This document shows positions 12,845-23,814 of a stretch of DNA of 64,000 bases, one piece after another. This DNA comes from Physcia stellaris. Its lineage: Eukaryota > Ascomycota > Lecanoromycetes > Caliciales > Physciaceae. Location of the stretch: contig JABSSW010000040.1 in assembly GCA_018902385.1 (NCBI GenBank), positions 310,001 to 374,000 on the forward strand, in the 5' to 3' direction. The notes beneath the pieces are model-generated. The model searched no databases and was not told the DNA's origin. It saw nothing but the letters and a program-made list of their open reading frames with translations. Both the position numbers and the translations under genes were made by a program. Position 1 is the stretch's first letter. Every line of letters begins with the position of its first letter.

Positions 12845-12914
12845 TGTATTCAAATATTGATCAAAGTCAATGTTTGCAACTGCATTCTGCAAATTTCAAT
12901 GATAGGTTTCAGGC

Positions 12915-13550
12915 TGCTAATCTATAATAATCCTAGGATGATTTCCTAGGACCCCCTCCGCCCGCTAAGGTAGCCTGGGTTGCCTTATCTGCCGCTACCA
13001 CTAATTTTAACCTCTCCACAGGTTAACTGCTTGTTTTTTCAACTCTTGACTACCTCTCCATTTTTACACATAACATGCGACTCTTCTCTACAATAGGCTC
13101 AAGTATCCATATCGCTTCTCAAGATCGAATTTCCTATCTAAGTAGACATCCAGCAATCCCAAAGCAGGGAGGCAAACAAATGTGGAGAGGACGATACGAC
13201 GGGCGGCACATTCAACTAAGTGATATCAGAGCCTTGATCTCATGACCGTCTCGCGTCCAACGCTTTTTTACGATTTTTCTCCCATCTGATCACGGCGTCG
13301 TTGTCACTATTGTTGTGTCTCTTTCGCTTTGCGCGTCTTTTCCGTCTCTACCTCCTTTCCTGCTAGTAATACTCCTGTCAGTGGGACTTCGAATAAGTGC
13401 TCCAATTCACGGCTTTTCGCCGCTTTTCGGCTTTTAATACGTTTTACGCCTTTGATGATTTGGTTGTTCGATGAGGTTGAGCTCTTGTACTACTCAATCA
13501 GTTTACATTTCGAGTCTCTAGCTATATGACGCTCTGACGAGTTGAGGAGA
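12915..13550 (+). mobile_element. Copia-type LTR retrotransposon fossil, 5' end only
   Basis: A GC-normal stretch starts at about 12915 with a TGCTAATC-type edge, carries a pyrimidine-rich tccgcccgctaagg segment, and ends at about 13215. It is followed by tgatatcagagcc at about 13221-13233, which resembles the initiator-tRNA primer site (TGGTATCAGAGC) of Copia elements. The parts are a probable 5' LTR of about 300 bp, a primer-binding site, and a short piece of leader/gag-side sequence up to about 13550. The element is broken: no pol and no second LTR are seen here. It has escaped the base change seen immediately to its left, so it looks younger than, or outside the reach of, that process. 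Family assignment rests on the primer site only. Confidence 0.4.
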
Positions 13551-13562
13551 GGAGAGGAGAGG
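13538..13562. repeat. GAGGA microsatellite
   Basis: A short gagga/ggaga pentamer run (about four units). It sits at the far edge of the Copia 5' remnant. From here to the kinase gene at 14276 (about 700 bases) I see no gene. Confidence 0.6.
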
Positions 13563-14275
13563 CTTGCTAGTTCAATAACGCCATGTTTGGCTAACTTCAC
13601 TGTGCGCGGCGCATCGCTCTCAAGGTCTAACGCACACTGAACCATCGAGCCAACGAGACAACAAACTCAAATCTATACATCAAGCTCACCTACCCATACT
13701 CCAATCGCGTGCAAGATAGTACCAAGTACCTGAAAAGATGTTGTATGGTAGGCCGGAGAAATACCCCAGTTTATGGAGATAGTGTATACATTTATATTCA
13801 AATCTGCCAATCTCTACTATCGAGTACCCTGTTTCCTTCGTGAGACTGTCTATTTCAAGGACTAATACGGTGCTTGCTTGCTGTTGTAGTTGTTACTGAG
13901 TGTCCGATCGCCTGGCATGATGTTCGTGGGACCTCTGGCTTCGTATGCCATCGCTTAGCCGACATCGGGATCAGAAACTTCCCAAGCTGTGCTTCTGACA
14001 TCTTTGGCTGCACTTCGTAAGGCGGTGAGAAGGCCCTAAATGTCTATTTGTGGATATGTACGAGTTGGAGTATTACAAGGTCTAAGGTGAGTTGTGTATG
14101 TGCTGTTGTCGCTGTGAATCTGCTTGCTTCGCCGGACCCCAAAATGCCAAAGACCACAGTATCCTGGACCATTGCTGGAAAGGGCAAACAGGGTCTCAAA
14201 CTGCCAAATGAATTTTCGACCATCCACCGATTCAGTTACGTACTCTCAAGAAAAGAGCCGGAAAGCTGCTCCCAC

Positions 14276-15784
14276 TCATATCAGCTTCAGCTTAAACCCA
14301 CCCCCTTTCTCCTCCTCTTCCCTCCCCGCAAAAATCCCTCCGAAATCAATCGCTCCGTCCCCGATCCTCGGCGCCTCGCCTCTTTTCGGTGCGCTCGGAC
14401 TTGCCATCTTTCTCCGCTTCTCTTGTCCCGCTTTGCTCGGAAAAGTAGGGAACATGGCCGTGTTTTTGGGCTTCGGGTCTTCTCTGAAGTATTGATGGGA
14501 GAGGATTTCGGAGGCCGTGGGGCGGGACGCGGGGTTCAGGGCGAGGAGGGAGGTGAGGAGGGATGTGCCGGCCGAAGTGAGGTTGGTGAATTTGCCGCCG
14601 AGGACGGAGCCGTGCATGCGTGGGTCGGAGGGAAGTCGGAGGGAGCGGGCGTTGGGCAGGCGTTTGTAGCCCGGCCATGTCTGCTCGGTTGGGAGGCCGA
14701 GGAGTTCGAAGATCTAAAGGCAAATGATTTTGTTAAATGCTGGAGATAGGGTAATTGGGGATGAATACCTTCGATAGTTGATCGACCTCGTTCTTGCCTT
14801 GCAGCAACGGTTCTTTTAGAAGAAGCTCGCCGAATATGCATCCTACGCTCCAGATATCTACTTCCCGGCCGTACTTCTCGGCGCCTAGCAGCAGCTCAGG
14901 TCCTCGGTACCAAAGCGTTACTACCAGCTGAGTCATTTTCGGCGGCGGGTCGCCGAAGTATCTCGCCATGCCGAAGTCTGCTATTTTCATTTGCCCCCGG
15001 TTATTCATGAGTAGATTGCTCGTCTTAAGATCGCGGTGTAGAATCCAATTATCGTGCAGATACTGGACAGCGGAGGTGAGCTGCAAAAGTAAAGTCTTAA
15101 TCTCCGACGGTAGAAAGGGTTCTTGCATATCCTCTTGGAGGGTTTTGAGGTCATGTTCCAGGAAATCCATTACCAGGAATACACTGGTCTTGATAGTTAG
15201 ATTCAACTTAACATCAGGCCATCATTAGGCACTTACTCTCCCATCCCATCACCCATGACGACCTCTCTCAGCGCTACAACACCATCATGCCGGCATGTCA
15301 TTAAGGTCTGTATTTCTCGTAGCCCAGTGACCGGAAAGCCGTCATTGGCAGGCTCCATCTTCAACTTTTTCAGAGCGACAACCTCGCCTGTCGCGTTTTC
15401 CCTCGCTCTCGAGACCCACCCGTAAGATCCCTCCTCGATATGGTTCAGCTTCTCGAAATTATCAACATGCCTACAGGGCCCCCACGAAGGTGCAGGGAAA
15501 CGTAGCAATTTGCGGGGAATATCAGTCGGAGGCGGCGATTGAGATAGACGACGACGCTTTTGAGGCGGCTCCGTTGGTTCATTGGGGCCAGTGTCCTGTG
15601 ATGTAACTCCGTTGAGGGAGGCATGTGAAAGGGAAGCATTGCTTTGAGAGGTCGCTGTATTTTCGAGCTTTCGCTGCTTCTCGGCTTTCGCACGCTTCTT
15701 GGCTTCTTTCTCCTGCTTGCGCTGGGCTAATAGAGCCTTGTCATCTTCGTCGTCAGCCCAGCGCGACTTATTTTGGCTCGCCAT
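14276..15784 (-). CDS. Cyclin-dependent kinase, CDK10/CDK11 (PITSLRE) type
   Basis: Three exons, 15784-15237, 15183-14769 and 14713-14276, with introns of 53 and 55 bp, give 466 residues. Residues 1-100 are charged, with RAKAEKQRK-like and KRRRLS (nuclear-type) segments. The kinase domain follows: glycine loop GSYGWVSRA at about 119-127, the VALKK lysine, [10 protein letters not shown] in the place of PITSLREI (about 149-158), catalytic [11 protein letters not shown], a [12 protein letters not shown] activation segment, and [13 protein letters not shown]. The C-terminus is the basic tail seen in fungal CDK11-like kinases (S. pombe Ppk23 and relatives). Expected role: a nuclear, cyclin-dependent Ser/Thr kinase linked to transcription and RNA processing. 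ATG 15784 was chosen (MASQNKSRW) because it begins the conserved acidic N-terminus; an in-frame ATG lies 15 codons upstream. The gene is divergent from NDUFAF7, 179 bp away. Confidence 0.92.
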
Positions 15785-15963
15785 TCTGGAGCAATTGGCT
15801 TTGTGGATTAGCTTGAGAGAATGGTGCACTGTTCAATTGGCATTTGATCTGAACTCTAGGAACCCGCTTAAGCCCGCAAAAGCCGGCGCTCAATGAAATT
15901 ACAGTAGCGTGGATGTCAGCTTGACGAGACTTGCACTCCGCAGTGAACATGAGGTAAATTGAT
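15785..15963. promoter_or_regulatory. Bidirectional promoter of the kinase and NDUFAF7 genes
   Basis: Only 179 bases separate the two divergent start codons, so both promoters and 5' leaders must lie here or overlap the coding ends. I see no clear TATA box. Confidence 0.5.
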
Positions 15964-17654
15964 ATGAGCAAGAGTGCAAGAGCTGGCATCAAGCTCTCGG
16001 CAATTTCAGGACCTCTCTACTTTCATCCACGAGGATGGCTATCCCAAAACTCCATCCATCGGGCTTCAACGTCTGCCGGACAATGGTCGACACCCCTGGC
16101 TAAGAACATCGCTGAAGCAATTTCGGTAAGAGTACTAAGATCTCCCATCTTACTCTTTGCTGATGATGTCTAGACTACTGGTCCGATCTCCCTAGCCTCA
16201 TATATGCGCCAATGCCTCACGTCTCCTGATGGCGGTTACTACACTACTCGCTCCACTTCAAAAGATCAGTTCGGCGCATCTGGAGACTTCGTGACTTCGC
16301 CTGAGATTTCCCAGATTTTTGGCGAGCTGGTTGGAATATGGATGGTGACCGAATGGCTTGCGCAAGGCAGGAAGAAGGAGGGTGTGCAGATAATCGAAGT
16401 TGGGCCTGGGCGAGGAACGTTGATGGACGATATGTTACGCGTGCGTCATGGATGATTTGGGCCGAAGCAGACCAATGTGCTGACGGAAATCCAGACTGTT
16501 GCGAACTTCCGAGGTCTAGCCTCGGCCGTGGAACAGGTTTATGTCGTGGAAGCAAGCCCAACTTTGAGGGAGACCCAGAAACAGCTATTGTGCGGTAAGG
16601 AGCCTTTTGAAGAAGTTAAGGACGGTGTACGGTGCAAAAGCAAGTACCAGGGACTGCCAATCACTTGGTATGAAGACATTAGATTTGTGCCTAATGGTAT
16701 GATTGCCGACATTAAGTTCACGTACTCATCGCTAATATGCGAACAGAACCCTCGAAGACTCCTTTTATATTCGCTCACGAATTTTTTGATGCGCTACCCA
16801 TACACGCATTCCAGTCTGTAGCCCCGACGCCCTCCGATACCGTACTGACAACCCCGACCGGCCCCTTACCTTTTTCCAAGAATGCATCACAGGCAAGGAA
16901 CGCACAATGGCGAGAGCTTCTCGTTTCGCCAACGCCTCCGCCTTCAATCCTGAACCCAAAGCCTATCGCAGACCCGCGATCCCCAGACTTCCAACTCTCA
17001 ATCGCAAAAGCATCTACTCCACCTTCTCTGCTTCTACCTACCTTATCAGCCCGTTATCGTGCTCTCCAGGCGAAGGCAGGATCCGTTGTTGAGATCTCAC
17101 CCGAATCACACTCATATGCTGCAGAGTTTGCACGTCGGATTGGAGGGGCTTTGCCTACTAAGGGCTCATCGCTGACCGCGCATGAGCAGGTTATGAAACC
17201 TGAACCATCCGGCGCGGCACTTATCCTTGACTACGGGCCTTTGGACACAATTCCCGCGAACACGCTTCGGGGTATCCGCTCCCACAAGCGAATGTCTCCC
17301 TTTTCCTCACCTGGTCTCGTTGATCTCTCCGCCGACGTAGACTTCACGGCACTTGCCGAAGCAGCCATAGGTGCAAGTGAAGGAATTGAGGTGCATGGAC
17401 CCGTCGAGCAGGGTTTCTGGCTGGAAAGTGTTGGCATTAGGGAAAGAGCACAGATTCTCTCCAGAGCAATGGACAAAGAGGCTAAAGAAGGCAACGAGGA
17501 AAAGAAGAGACATATCCAACAATCAGTAGATCGACTTATCGAAAGAGGTGGAGGCGGCATGGGAAGGATTTATAAAGCCATGGCTATCGTGCCCGAGGCC
17601 GGCGGTAAAAGAAGGCCTGTGGGCTTTGGCGGCAGTGTACAAAACACCGCTTGA
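15964..17654 (+). CDS. NDUFAF7/MidA-type mitochondrial protein arginine methyltransferase
   Basis: Four exons, 15964-16125, 16174-16440, 16495-16696 and 16747-17654, with introns of 48, 54 and 50 bp, give 512 residues. The N-terminus is rich in Ser, Arg and Ala with almost no acid, as in a mitochondrial presequence. SDGGYYT-like and GDFVTSPEIS segments follow, then the methyltransferase motif EVGPGRGTL at about 129-137, VYVVEAS, HEFFDALPIHAFQ, and LILDYG. This is the DUF185 family. The human member dimethylates an arginine of NDUFS2 during early complex I assembly, and the same role is inferred here. The intron after MLR is read to the second possible acceptor (16494), because that restores the family text MLRTVANFR and has a CTGAC branch site 14 bases upstream. 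Confidence 0.93.
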
Positions 17655-20600
17655 TCTAACGATATACAGATCCAGCAGGCATTAAAATTGAAGCAGGAAA
17701 TATTCAGGCATCATGCATACTTCTAAAGTCGGGTAGTTGCGGATCGAAACAAGTAGACCCGAATGCGTCGAAGAAGATGAGAGACTCTATTGAGCTACAG
17801 AATGGGACGAGGTCAAGATGAAGCATTCGCTCTCCAGCTTGATGAGCTAGTGAAAATCAGTCTACGGCGTGCCGTTTATGAGAAGATATGGGGCTGACTG
17901 AACTCCTCGCCATTATCAGATCGTATGGACTCATTTGGAGTCAATTAAAGGCCAATATCGCACGGATCGAATGCCAGGACACCCTCAGCGGCGACGAAGT
18001 CGATCTCGATATTCAACGGACATTAGCACATTGGTTTCCTGCTGGCTAGGTTAGGCTACCCACGACGTATGTCTGATATTAAGATTCTAGGCCAATCGCA
18101 TAATAAGCGGGCACAAAGGAGTCTTATCTGGGGCGTGTTCTACAGCAACGCTGGTGCTGATGGGTCAACCTGTCCCTACAAGGTGCGCGTGGCTGGCTAG
18201 AGGAGTTCAGCCCTGGGGATACAAGCAAAGATAACTCATGCAGGAACGAGATAAGACGTGCAAGAGCTGAACGTGGAAATATCCCTCCCATTATCGACAG
18301 CGTAGAAACTCCAATCTCCACGCCTTGTAGGAAGATGAAAGGGGTGGTCAGCTCATCGAATAGCGTCTTCCCTTCCTGGGAGGGAGATGAAGTGGAGTGT
18401 CAGCGCCGAGCTGTCTTTGGTTACCGATGACCCAACCCCACGTGGATCCTTTAGCTGTACCTGAGACACGAGAATATCATTGATTAGAGGAGCTACGGCG
18501 ATACCGACAGGATGGTTGGTAACCGGATTCGGTCTGACAGCCACGTGGATGTTGGGGTCTCGCAATACGATGCAGCGCTATCGATGCTCGTGTTACCCAT
18601 AGCCTATGCTGTATGGATCAGTTCATTGCACAGAAGTGGAAGTCTTCTAGAAGGGCGCTTGGGGCTAGGACAAGCCCACGAGGTGAAAGGTAGCCATACA
18701 TGTAACGTTGCGATCTCCAGTAAAGCCACATTAATTAAGATGTCCGTACTTTGAGTACCTAAGTTGAGGAACGGTGAGTATTACTTGCCCTCAGGATCTC
18801 GTGACGGAGTGCTAGTAGGCGAATTTCACGTGGCAGCCCAGATCCGCGAACAGTTGCCGTAAGCGGAAAGCCCTCTTCGCTTGATTGTATCGATTAGGGC
18901 TTGGTGAGTAATCACACAAAGACGTTGCAGTGTTCTTCTAATTAGCTTTGGCTGAATCGTCATAGATTTATAAGCTGCTAGATTTCATGCTTCGACGAAG
19001 CATCAAGCTTTCCTGGTGCATTTTTGGATCGATAGTCCTGAATAATGATAGTATGGAGTCGAAAATTCCAAGATTGCGGAGATTCGCAGTCGCTGTGAGA
19101 TGAACTTGATGAAGTAGCAGCCAAGACTGCCAAGCCAAGCCCCAATGTCACCTTACCTACTTACCCAGGGCAGCTGCAAGTCAATTGGGTGTCTTATGCC
19201 GTATGTAAGCATGCAAGGCATTGAATAATGGGGCTTCTAGAAGCCTATCAAGATCCATGCTCCCTGGGTACTTTATTGCGCCTACTTACTTAACATTGCC
19301 TAAGGCTGACTCAAAGCAATCAATGCATTGCAACGGCGAGCCCTAAATGGCCAAAGGCTTGTGTGGATAAAAGAGCTTGTTGCAGCAGCTTACTGCAGTA
19401 GTAATGAGTGTTGTGTCGAACCAAAACAGCTTGGCGTCCGACAGAGTCAATTGACCGCTACACAAGGTGACTCCTAGACAGCGGTAAAGGACATGATCAT
19501 GTCTGCACGGTAAGAGCGGTCAAATGTTGGAGCGACGGGGATTGCTTCAGTCACAGATAACCATCTGCGGACCAAGTAGCGCTCATTATCCAGTGCTCGG
19601 ATTTTGATAGGCGCTATGGTGCAATAATGATAACCACCATTTGCTCTAGAAAGTCAAAACGTGGGGTAGCTTACTCGCTTGATAATCGGACGATTGCAGA
19701 TTCCGAGAAACACGGCTGCCTCGTTATTAATTATTTGGCTTCAGGCTGGCGAGTAATCAAAATTGGCACCCCGCCAAACGCTAATATGGCTGGAGGCAGC
19801 AAAGAAAAGCCCATACTCTCATTCGCTGGTGTCCTTAGGATATTGCGTGGTCACAGGTCAGGCAGAATGATAAAGTACTGTACGTACTTTGGAGGATCGT
19901 GCGACCATAGCCCTACGACGTCGTTGAAGTGCTGCAGAACAACGTGGACGGCGGCTGATGGGGGATCCTACACTGTGGCTTGCGGGCAGGGCGACGCTGC
20001 TTTGGGTAACAGACGCGACAGCTGCCAGATGGATTGGAGATTGGGGTGACTCAGCCATGGCGCTTGTGGATGACACTGTTGAGGATTGAGTGAGTCGACA
20101 GGGGAGGGGGGAATGCTTTCGTAAGACGAGCTTCGCATACTACTCGCATGAGAGAGTGATTGGTGGAAGTTGTCAGCTTATGTGCGATGAGCGGTCTGAA
20201 AGACTGAAACTGTCGGATTTTGCTGCATCAAGCGACACTAAGAGAGTCTCTAAGTCACGGAACCCTGCAACCCCCGGGCGTTCACTTCTGCGGTCACAAC
20301 TATCCGAGAGCCCGGATAGGGCGCGTCCTCCATTCCGTAATCAGGAAATGCGTACGGACACGGAGCAAAGGGTCCCCTTGGCTCGGAGGTAAGAAAGCTG
20401 AGCAATACAACATGACCAGCATGGACAAACATAAAGGCTTCCTCATTCCCTCTTCAGGCCATCATCCACTCCATACTCTACAGTCAACCATCTCCTATAC
20501 AGTCATCTGCAACTATCATCAACATCATCAAAGAAGTATCGGCATCACGATACTGCCTAACCATATTCTGTCAAGTGGACCCTGGTTCCTGATTGGTTAG

Positions 20601-20680
20601 TCACACTTGTTTCTGCCTGCAAACAATTGCGCATCAGGCATCTGACTCATTATCCAGAGCAATCACACAATTTGCCAAAA
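17655..20680. other. 3.0-kb intergenic stretch, no supported gene
   Basis: Base composition is normal, but frames are short and show no recognisable domain or splice-compatible continuity. The longest, 140 codons at 19627-20049, has no family features. It may hold promoters, a noncoding transcript or very old decayed sequence. I see no tRNA and no terminal repeats. Confidence 0.5.
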
Positions 20681-21520
20681 ATGTCTTCACGTCTACGATT
20701 CTCTACTTCTCCCTCCACCTTCGACACACCTCAAATCACTCGCAAATCAATTGCCTCTCCACCTGCCAAAAAGCAGAAGATGTCTCTCACTCAGACATAC
20801 TACCTCGCCCACACTGCACGAGGCAAGCTCTCTAAGGAGGCTGCCAAGGCAGACCATGACCTTCGAAAGCTCGTCGGCCACGCCAACCTTCTCGACGGCT
20901 TGATGCTCGACCTCGCTGATGCCGAGCGGGAGCAAGAGAGCTGGTTCAACCAGACCGTCAAGGGCGCCGCCAAGGCATCCGAAGAAACCGAGAAGCCAAA
21001 GCACATTCAATGGGCCGACTCAATACCAGAAGAGGCCATTGATGATGAGGATTGGGACGCCGAGGCCTCAGACAACGAGTCCGACTCTGATGACGATGAG
21101 GAGGAAATCTTCCACGCCCAGCGCATGCCTCTCCGCCGCACCAATGCCTCAACAACAGTCACTGCCATGGAGCTCGACGAGGATGAGGACGAGGATATGG
21201 AAGACGACGAGGGATTCGAGGAGGACCTCACACTCACACGCACATCATCGAACCACCCACCAGAGCTTCTCCACGAATCCGACTCAGAATCCGAAGACGA
21301 GTCAATGCCTCCATCACCTCCGGCACCAGAAATGCAGTTCGGCTCATTGTCGGAAAAGCAACGACAAGCGATCGCTACCACATCATTCTACCCTTCAATA
21401 CCCGCCAAGGCCGACGCTCCACAATTGACGGCGTCGGAACAAGACTCCTTTTTCGACGAAGGGTTCTACATCCCTCAAAGACAGCAACAAGGACTCGTCA
21501 GCGCCATCAGTGTCTACTAA
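20681..21520 (+). CDS. Conserved acidic fungal protein of unknown function
   Basis: A single exon of 279 residues. The start is the ATG at 20681 in the context ccaaaaatgtc; the frame is open 18 codons further up, but that text is not protein-like. Residues 1-33 are Ser/Thr/Pro-rich and end in a small basic PAKKQKM patch. About 34-110 forms a helical segment (SLTQTYYLAHTARGKLSKE, then HDLRKLVGHANLLDGLM and LADAEREQESWF), which I recall as a block conserved in filamentous ascomycetes. The rest is acidic and disordered (long Glu/Asp/Ser runs), closing with FYIPQRQQQGLVSAISVY. No enzyme motif is visible. The basic patch and acidic tail suggest a nuclear or chaperone-like protein, but that is a guess. 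Confidence 0.85.
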   Translation: MSSRLRFSTSPSTFDTPQITRKSIASPPAKKQKMSLTQTYYLAHTARGKLSKEAAKADHDLRKLVGHANLLDGLMLDLADAEREQESWFNQTVKGAAKASEETEKPKHIQWADSIPEEAIDDEDWDAEASDNESDSDDDEEEIFHAQRMPLRRTNASTTVTAMELDEDEDEDMEDDEGFEEDLTLTRTSSNHPPELLHESDSESEDESMPPSPPAPEMQFGSLSEKQRQAIATTSFYPSIPAKADAPQLTASEQDSFFDEGFYIPQRQQQGLVSAISVY

Positions 21521-23814
21521 ACATCGTCGGTGCTGGCACGACTTGACGACTTTGCTTCTTTAGCGATTTAGCGATGCAGCGATTATACCCGTGCGATTGA
21601 GCGCATTTCATCTTTCTACAGTCTATGTTTGAGACTACATAAACACTCTACTCAAGAGAGCTGGCTACCATGGGAGATCTGGGTTGGGACTTTAGTAGCT
21701 AATATTCTCCCTCTTAGTCCATTAGGATAGAGGTCGAGGCTCTTGGTAGATAGGACAGAATCCGAACATTCAACTCATGACCTTCCATCCTCTTTCCTCC
21801 TGTGACTCTGATTCCTCCAAATTCCTTCCTTAAATCCGATCCGGTGATCTGTATGATGACTCAACCCCCAAGATCCCTGTCTAGCGCGTAGATCAATAAT
21901 CGGGAAAACGTGGCCTTCAAAGTCCGACGGCCCGAATTGGAGATACCCCTGTCCCAAATGCTCGGTGCCCGTGCTCGTGCTCCTGTCGCATCACTTGCTC
22001 TTTTCGTCATCGTCGTATCTTCTCCATCTGTCGCATCGGAGACTCCGGCCAGACGATATCATTACCTTCTCCTCCTTCGTCGACCCATTTTTGTTGACTT
22101 TCATAACACATCATGACACAGACCTCGCACAGTCAATGTCCTGTTCGTCGCTCAATGCAGGCTTTGACCGAGCACTTACCGAGGCAGCCTGCCAGCCAGA
22201 TTTTCTCGAGCGCGCAGGACTAGAGGGCGTCATCCTTGATCGTACCATCACCCCTCCGAGCCTTCGTTCAACGAGCCTCTTGACTCGCTTCGGACCGCCG
22301 AATGGGGTTCTGGTACTGTCCACTAAAGTTACGCGCACAAGTCACGCTTAGACTAAGCTATGCTCTGCCCATACGTACTTTGCCTTGTTTCTCTCACTAG
22401 TTTCCAGGGCCGCAAGTATGGGGCCAAGGGGGCTTATAACGTTGAACATACAGAACATCGCAACTAACACGGTACTCTGATCGCAGCAATGCCACAGCAA
22501 TTACGCTTATCCTACGGTCACGAGCCATGCCATGGGAATCTTGACAGATAGCCGCAGAACCTTAACGGTGTGCATTAGGGACAACTCTGAGATGTTTTCA
22601 CTGTTGTGCGTCACCTTCAAAAGGAGAAACGCATGCGACAGAATCTGGAAAGCTTCACCCGTTATATATTGGAATCACCATGGCCCCACAGCGCCCTTTT
22701 TAGAGTATGACCCAGAGTGGCATCTCGTGCTGTGTACCCTGCTTTGGGCCGTAATCCCCGGCAGACGGGAATACGCGTTGAACAAGGTAAGGCGACCTCA
22801 TTAATATTGATCTCTTCCTAGTGTTATGTTTTCAGATTGTTTTTACCTTATGCTATCTATCTCACCGTATTCGGTGTCTATATCAGAGTAATAGTTGTAC
22901 TTTCGGAACAAAGTCCGGAAACCTCATCGGGTATCGATTAAAGGTTCTACAATATCTTTTAGACTCTTACATTCCAATCTATTTAGATTGGATGTTGTAC
23001 CAAGCCAAAGACCCTGGTCGACTTGAGATCACCTCGACTAATTGCGTTATTCAACAATTAGTTCATTCCCGGTCGCTAGATACAACACCCTTTGCTGGAT
23101 GTTCGCGGACGATTCACTGCCAGCGGAGATTGGCAAAAGCAACTGAACATCGGGATTATAGTCTCTGGTACACTCAACACCAGCAATGACAGGGTTAACG
23201 GAAAATAGGGAGGCAATGCACGCAGAGGTGTACTTCCATTGTTTTGCAGTGCTCCAGATCTCCGAAGCCTGATCGCCTGGGCGTAGAAGAGCGCGAGATT
23301 TGAGGACTTAGTCCTTTCCTACCCATGTCAGTTCTTTTGCTCGTCAGTCAATTAGATAGACTAGATAGAATTTCAAGTGTAGAGCAATACTACTGCCCAT
23401 TCATCCACTGAGTCCACTTGATAGGTTAAGAACCCTGATTTTCCTCACGTCTTCGCTAGCGAACGTTGACAGTGAACACTCTTAAGAACAGCCCTTTGAA
23501 TAGTTGAACACTCCAATTTCCCCAGAGGCCGACAAGAAAAAAAGTCCTGGTACAACAAATTGGAGAGGAATTCGAAGCACTGACAGGACTGAAGGCTAGT
23601 GATTTTGAACATCTAGAGTACACCCCACGTGGTTCCACCCTAATCGATAAGAGCTGTGCTTCAACGCCTCGAGCACTAACCTCAAATGGTGTCCGCATCC
23701 CAACCACGGGAATCAGTCTCGCGGTGCATTTGATTTAATTGACTTCAACTCAGCTCATGGCAGCAGTCCTCGTTCCCGGAGAATCGAGGGGTGCGTTCCT
23801 CATAGACATCCTCT
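21521..23814. other. 2.3-kb intergenic stretch, no supported gene
   Basis: Only short unrelated frames are present (for example 21965-22351), with no conserved motif and no consistent splicing. The right part is the upstream region of the GPHR gene; an ATG at 23757 precedes the real start but its frame closes at once. Confidence 0.5.

Larger units (their letters stand above)
1980..12870. repeat. AT-rich block of heavily mutated repeats, CpT/CpC depleted
   Basis: About 10.9 kb of sequence near 78 percent A+T, sharply different from the genes on both sides. Nearly every C is followed by A or G and nearly every G is preceded by T or C. In 4021-4320 I counted 31 C: 17 CpA, 13 CpG, one CpT, no CpC, with no ApG or GpG. 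In 6001-6300 there is no CpT, ApG, CpC or GpG at all. No host gene is recognisable. A transposase relic is readable at about 5.7-9.2 kb on the plus strand; the rest holds only low-complexity A/T text, short inverted repeats and homopolymer runs. It is best read as repeats converted by a context-specific C-to-T process. How many elements lie inside cannot be told by eye. Confidence 0.85.

Noticed and set aside
1980-12870. Classical CpA-type RIP as the explanation of the AT block
   Set aside because: CpA is the commonest C context left in hand-counted samples and TpA is not enriched, the opposite of CpA-directed RIP.
1980-12870. Nuclear insertion of mitochondrial DNA
   Set aside because: AT content would fit, but no mitochondrial rRNA, tRNA or respiratory protein text was found, and a DNA-transposon transposase is readable instead.
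14048-14749. 233-codon plus-strand frame opposite the kinase C-terminus
   Set aside because: The minus strand carries an intact kinase with phase-correct splicing; the plus frame has no family features.
19627-20049. 140-codon open frame in the 17.7-20.7 kb gap
   Set aside because: No conserved text, no splice extension, unusual composition for a protein; likely chance.
21007-21381. Ser-rich minus-strand frame opposite the acidic protein
   Set aside because: Antisense of GAN/TCN-type codons for Asp, Glu and Ser; no independent support.
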